Source: Clostridia bacterium (lineage in GTDB: Bacteria; Bacillota; Clostridia; Oscillospirales; Acutalibacteraceae). From it: a stretch of 9,828 nt of DNA. The notes beneath the pieces were generated by a model. That model saw only the letters and a list, made by a program, of their open reading frames with translations. It was not told the DNA's origin and did no database searches. Shown here piece after piece: positions 7,842-9,828 of the stretch. Position numbers and translations under genes: made by a program. Within the stretch, counting starts at the first letter, position 1. Each line of letters starts with the position of its first letter. The stretch spans positions 1-9,828 of the forward strand of contig CAAEBW010000328.1 in NCBI GenBank assembly GCA_900754145.1, given 5' to 3'.

Positions 7842-8615
7842 ATGTTATCCGCTGCTGAAATCAGGAATGTTAAATTTACCAAGGCAATGGGCGGCTACAA
7901 GCAGGAGGAGGTTGACGTTCTTCTCGATAAAATCGAGGCGGACTACGCGCAGTTTGACCGCGCTGTTAAGGAATATCGGGCAAAATTAGAAGCTATGAAC
8001 AAGGAGATTGAAAGCCTTAAAACCTCGCAGAACAGTATTCAGAACGTACTGGTTTCGGCGCAGAAGCTTGCCGACCAGATTGTTGACGAGGCAAAGCAGA
8101 AAAGCGAGCAGATAGTAAAGAATGCCGAGGCTAATATCGAGATAATGACCGCGAGGGAAAAGGAGCTTGCGACCGCCTTTGACCTTAAGGCAAAGGAGCG
8201 CAAGGATAAGCTTGAAAAAGAGCTTGCAGATATGGTTAAGACCGCGCAGATCAAGGCGGACAGTATGAAGGCCGCCGCCGAAGACAGCGTGGCACGCCAG
8301 CAGCTGCTTTACGATAAGCTTAAAATGGAAATGTCTGCCTTTAAGGCGGCGGTTTCCGCTAAATATAAGGAGCACCTCGAAATGCTCAAGGCTCTGCCCG
8401 ATACTGCACCTATGGATCCTAAGCGTATTGCCGAGGTGGTATCCGCGGCGGTGGATAAGGCGCCGAAGCCCGAAAGCTTTATTGCGGAGGCGGGCGGAAT
8501 AACCGAGCCCGCGGCAAATAATACGGCTGCGTCCGATAACAACGCGGAAGCTGTAAAGTCAAGCAAGGGCTTTATGGTGACGGGCGACACATCAGACGAG
8601 GAGATCGAGGAATAA
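7842..8615 (+). CDS. divIVA: DivIVA-domain polar/septal scaffold protein
   Basis: DivIVA proteins gather at curved membrane (septa and poles) and organise division, chromosome anchoring or wall growth. The N-terminal domain (~1-40) reads LSAAEIRNVKFTKAMGGYKQ then EEVDVLLDKIEADYAQF, matching the family start 'I.n..F...GYd..eVd.fLd.i..dye'. A long heptad-rich coiled coil follows (~25-180), rich in Lys/Glu/Ala. A low-complexity tail (~190-257, Ala/Asn/Ser, ending in acidic residues) completes 257 residues, longer than the ~164 of B. subtilis DivIVA but usual for clostridial forms. The Phe-Arg pair that contacts membrane in B. subtilis (F17-R18) is Met16-Gly17 here. It follows ylmH by 11 nt. ileS, which often comes next, is missing; lspA follows after 28 nt. 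Confidence 0.93.
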   Translation: MLSAAEIRNVKFTKAMGGYKQEEVDVLLDKIEADYAQFDRAVKEYRAKLEAMNKEIESLKTSQNSIQNVLVSAQKLADQIVDEAKQKSEQIVKNAEANIEIMTAREKELATAFDLKAKERKDKLEKELADMVKTAQIKADSMKAAAEDSVARQQLLYDKLKMEMSAFKAAVSAKYKEHLEMLKALPDTAPMDPKRIAEVVSAAVDKAPKPESFIAEAGGITEPAANNTAASDNNAEAVKSSKGFMVTGDTSDEEIEE

Positions 8616-8630
8616 TATTTAAGGTAAACA

Positions 8631-8637
8631 GGGAGGG
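8631..8637 (+). promoter_or_regulatory. Ribosome binding site deciding the TTG start of lspA
   Basis: GGGAGGG lies 6 nt before TTG at 8644. The next in-frame Met is residue 56, inside the conserved domain, so this site and the N-terminal membrane segment together decide the TTG start. Confidence 0.8.
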
Positions 8638-8643
8638 AAGCCT

Positions 8644-9159
8644 TTGATTTCATATATTTTGGCGTTTTTATGCGGAGCTTTACTGCTCGGAGCAGACCAG
8701 CTGACAAAATACTATATTTCAACAAATTTCGTTCTCGGCGAGTCGCGGGAATTTTTAAGCGGTTTTATTGACCTTACCTATATTCACAACCGCGGCGGAG
8801 CGTGGGGAATGCTGTACGGACGCACTTATATTCTGATTCCCTTAACCCTTGTTATAATGGCGCTTTGCATTGCTTTGTATGTCAAATTCGGCAAAAAAAG
8901 CCGACTTTTGCTGTGGGCGATAAGCCTTGTCCTTTCGGGCGGAATCGGCAATATAATAGACCGCGTATTCCGCGGCGGAAATGTGGTTGATTTTCTGCAT
9001 TTTGAATTTTTTCCGTCCTTTCCCGTCTTTAACGTCGCCGACTGCGCCATCGTCGTCGGCGCGGGACTTTTAATACTTTACTTTATTTTGGACGCCGTAC
9101 GCGAGGAAAAGCAGAAAAAGCTTCAAAAGCCCTCCGAGCAAAGCAATGGAAAGGATTGA
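8644..9159 (+). CDS. lspA: Lipoprotein signal peptidase (signal peptidase II)
   Basis: LspA is the membrane aspartic protease that removes signal peptides from prolipoproteins after lipid attachment. The 171 residues show four hydrophobic segments (~4-24, 62-80, 88-105, 131-151). All family motifs are present: ADQLTKYY (17-24), HNRGGAWG (48-55), GGIGNIIDR (99-107), VVDFLHF (114-120) and PVFNVADC (127-134). The catalytic aspartate pair is most likely D116 and D133, with the also-conserved D106 nearby. A charged Lys/Glu-rich tail (~152-171) extends into the cytoplasm. Translation starts at TTG after a strong ribosome binding site. The last 14 nt overlap the RluD-like gene, as lspA and an rluD-family gene are neighbours in many Firmicutes. 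Confidence 0.96.
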   Translation: MISYILAFLCGALLLGADQLTKYYISTNFVLGESREFLSGFIDLTYIHNRGGAWGMLYGRTYILIPLTLVIMALCIALYVKFGKKSRLLLWAISLVLSGGIGNIIDRVFRGGNVVDFLHFEFFPSFPVFNVADCAIVVGAGLLILYFILDAVREEKQKKLQKPSEQSNGKD

Positions 9160-9828
9160 GACGGTCTGCCGCGGCGAGACGGCGCGTATTGATGTTTTTA
9201 CCGCAAAGGCGGCTGAGATTACGCGCTCCCGCGCGGCGGGGCTTATAGAGGACGGAAATGTGCTTATAAACGGCAAGTCTGCTGCGAAAAACGCAAGGGT
9301 TAAGGACGGGGACATGGTTATTATCACCCTACCCGACCCCGAGGTATATGATATCGCGCCCGAGAATATTCCGCTCGACATAGTCTATGAGGACGGCGAT
9401 TTGCTTGTTGTCAATAAGCCTAAAGGTATGGTGGTGCATCCTGCGGCGGGGAATTATTCGGGCACGCTTGTCAACGCGCTTATGTATCATTGCGGCGATT
9501 CGCTGTCCGGCATTAACGGGGTTATGCGACCGGGGATAGTCCACCGAATAGATAAAAACACAAGCGGACTTTTAATGGTTGCAAAAAACGATTTTGCGCA
9601 TAATAAATTAGCCGAGCAGATAAAGGAGCATTCCTTTACCCGCGAGTACGAGGCGGTGGTTTACGGGAGTCTTAAAGACGACAGCGGCTTTATAGACGCG
9701 CCTATCGGCAGGCACCCTGTAAAGCGCAAGCAGATGTCGGTGATTTACGAAAACAGTAAAAACGCCGTGACCCATTATGAGGTGCTTGAACGGCTTGAGG
9801 GCTTTACTCACGTAAGACTTCGGCTCGA
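9146..9828 (+). CDS. RluD-family rRNA pseudouridine synthase (3'-truncated by window edge)
   Basis: RluA/RluD-family enzymes turn specific uridines of 23S rRNA (or tRNA) into pseudouridine. The first 227 codons are visible and the frame runs open to the right edge. An S4 RNA-binding domain (~13-60) reads ARIDVFTAKAAEITRSRAAG then LIEDGNVLINGK and VKDGD. The catalytic domain begins with IVYEDGDLLVVNKPKGMVVHP (79-99) and holds the signature PGIVHRIDKNTSGLLMVAK (129-147) with catalytic D136, then TREYEAVVYG and the DAPIGRHPVKRKQM stretch. The N-terminal S4 domain plus the motif wording favour RluD (23S helix 69) or the related YlyB of Bacillus over RluA; the exact target site cannot be told. The ATG at 9146 lies inside lspA with no clear ribosome binding site, so translation is probably coupled. 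The alternatives upstream in frame contain no start codon nearby. Confidence 0.94.
   Translation, partial: MERIETVCRGETARIDVFTAKAAEITRSRAAGLIEDGNVLINGKSAAKNARVKDGDMVIITLPDPEVYDIAPENIPLDIVYEDGDLLVVNKPKGMVVHPAAGNYSGTLVNALMYHCGDSLSGINGVMRPGIVHRIDKNTSGLLMVAKNDFAHNKLAEQIKEHSFTREYEAVVYGSLKDDSGFIDAPIGRHPVKRKQMSVIYENSKNAVTHYEVLERLEGFTHVRLRL

Noticed and set aside
8616..8643. Possible terminator or promoter in the largest gap (divIVA-lspA)
   Set aside because: Only 28 nt, no hairpin followed by a T run and no promoter pair; it contains just the lspA ribosome binding site.
8309..8725. 138-residue minus-strand open frame across divIVA and lspA
   Set aside because: Low-complexity shadow opposite two recognised genes; no family resemblance.
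9070..9381. 103-residue minus-strand open frame opposite the rluD-like start
   Set aside because: The + strand here clearly encodes the LspA tail and an S4 domain; the minus frame has no recognisable motif.

Overview
The window is one uninterrupted, same-strand (+) gene array from a low-GC-lineage Gram-positive bacterium. It most likely belongs to Clostridia, perhaps an Oscillospiraceae/Ruminococcaceae relative. The evidence is a MutL with an endonuclease-type C-terminus (so mismatch repair without MutH), the SepF/YlmH/DivIVA division cluster typical of Firmicutes, strong AGGAGG-type ribosome binding sites, and the style of the proteins. The genus cannot be fixed from sequence reading alone.

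Layout: the 3' part of mutS (its 5' end lies off the left edge), mutL, miaA, a membrane-anchored HlyD-like adaptor protein, a YggS/YlmE pyridoxal-phosphate protein, sepF, ylmH, divIVA, lspA, and the first 227 codons of an RluD-family pseudouridine synthase cut by the right edge. Gaps are 11-28 nt or the genes overlap (1, 1, 4, 14 and 23 nt). No stretch longer than 28 nt is without a gene. I see no terminator, RNA gene, mobile element, repeat array or CRISPR. The whole window looks like part of one long operon whose promoter lies upstream of the window.

Functionally there are three blocks. mutS and mutL recognise mismatches and nick the new strand, and both carry plausible sliding-clamp contact motifs. 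miaA modifies tRNA position 37. The second half corresponds to the Bacillus ylmE-sepF-ylmG-ylmH-divIVA-ileS-lspA-rluD-like (ylyB) region, but ylmG and ileS are missing here. It combines PLP homeostasis, FtsZ-ring anchoring (SepF), ribosome quality control (YlmH), polar/septal scaffolding (DivIVA), lipoprotein maturation (LspA) and rRNA modification.

The least explained gene is the HlyD-like protein at 4702-5907. It is coupled by overlaps to both neighbours, and no transporter partner gene is visible. I found no clearly undescribed system; most of the window is recognisable housekeeping.
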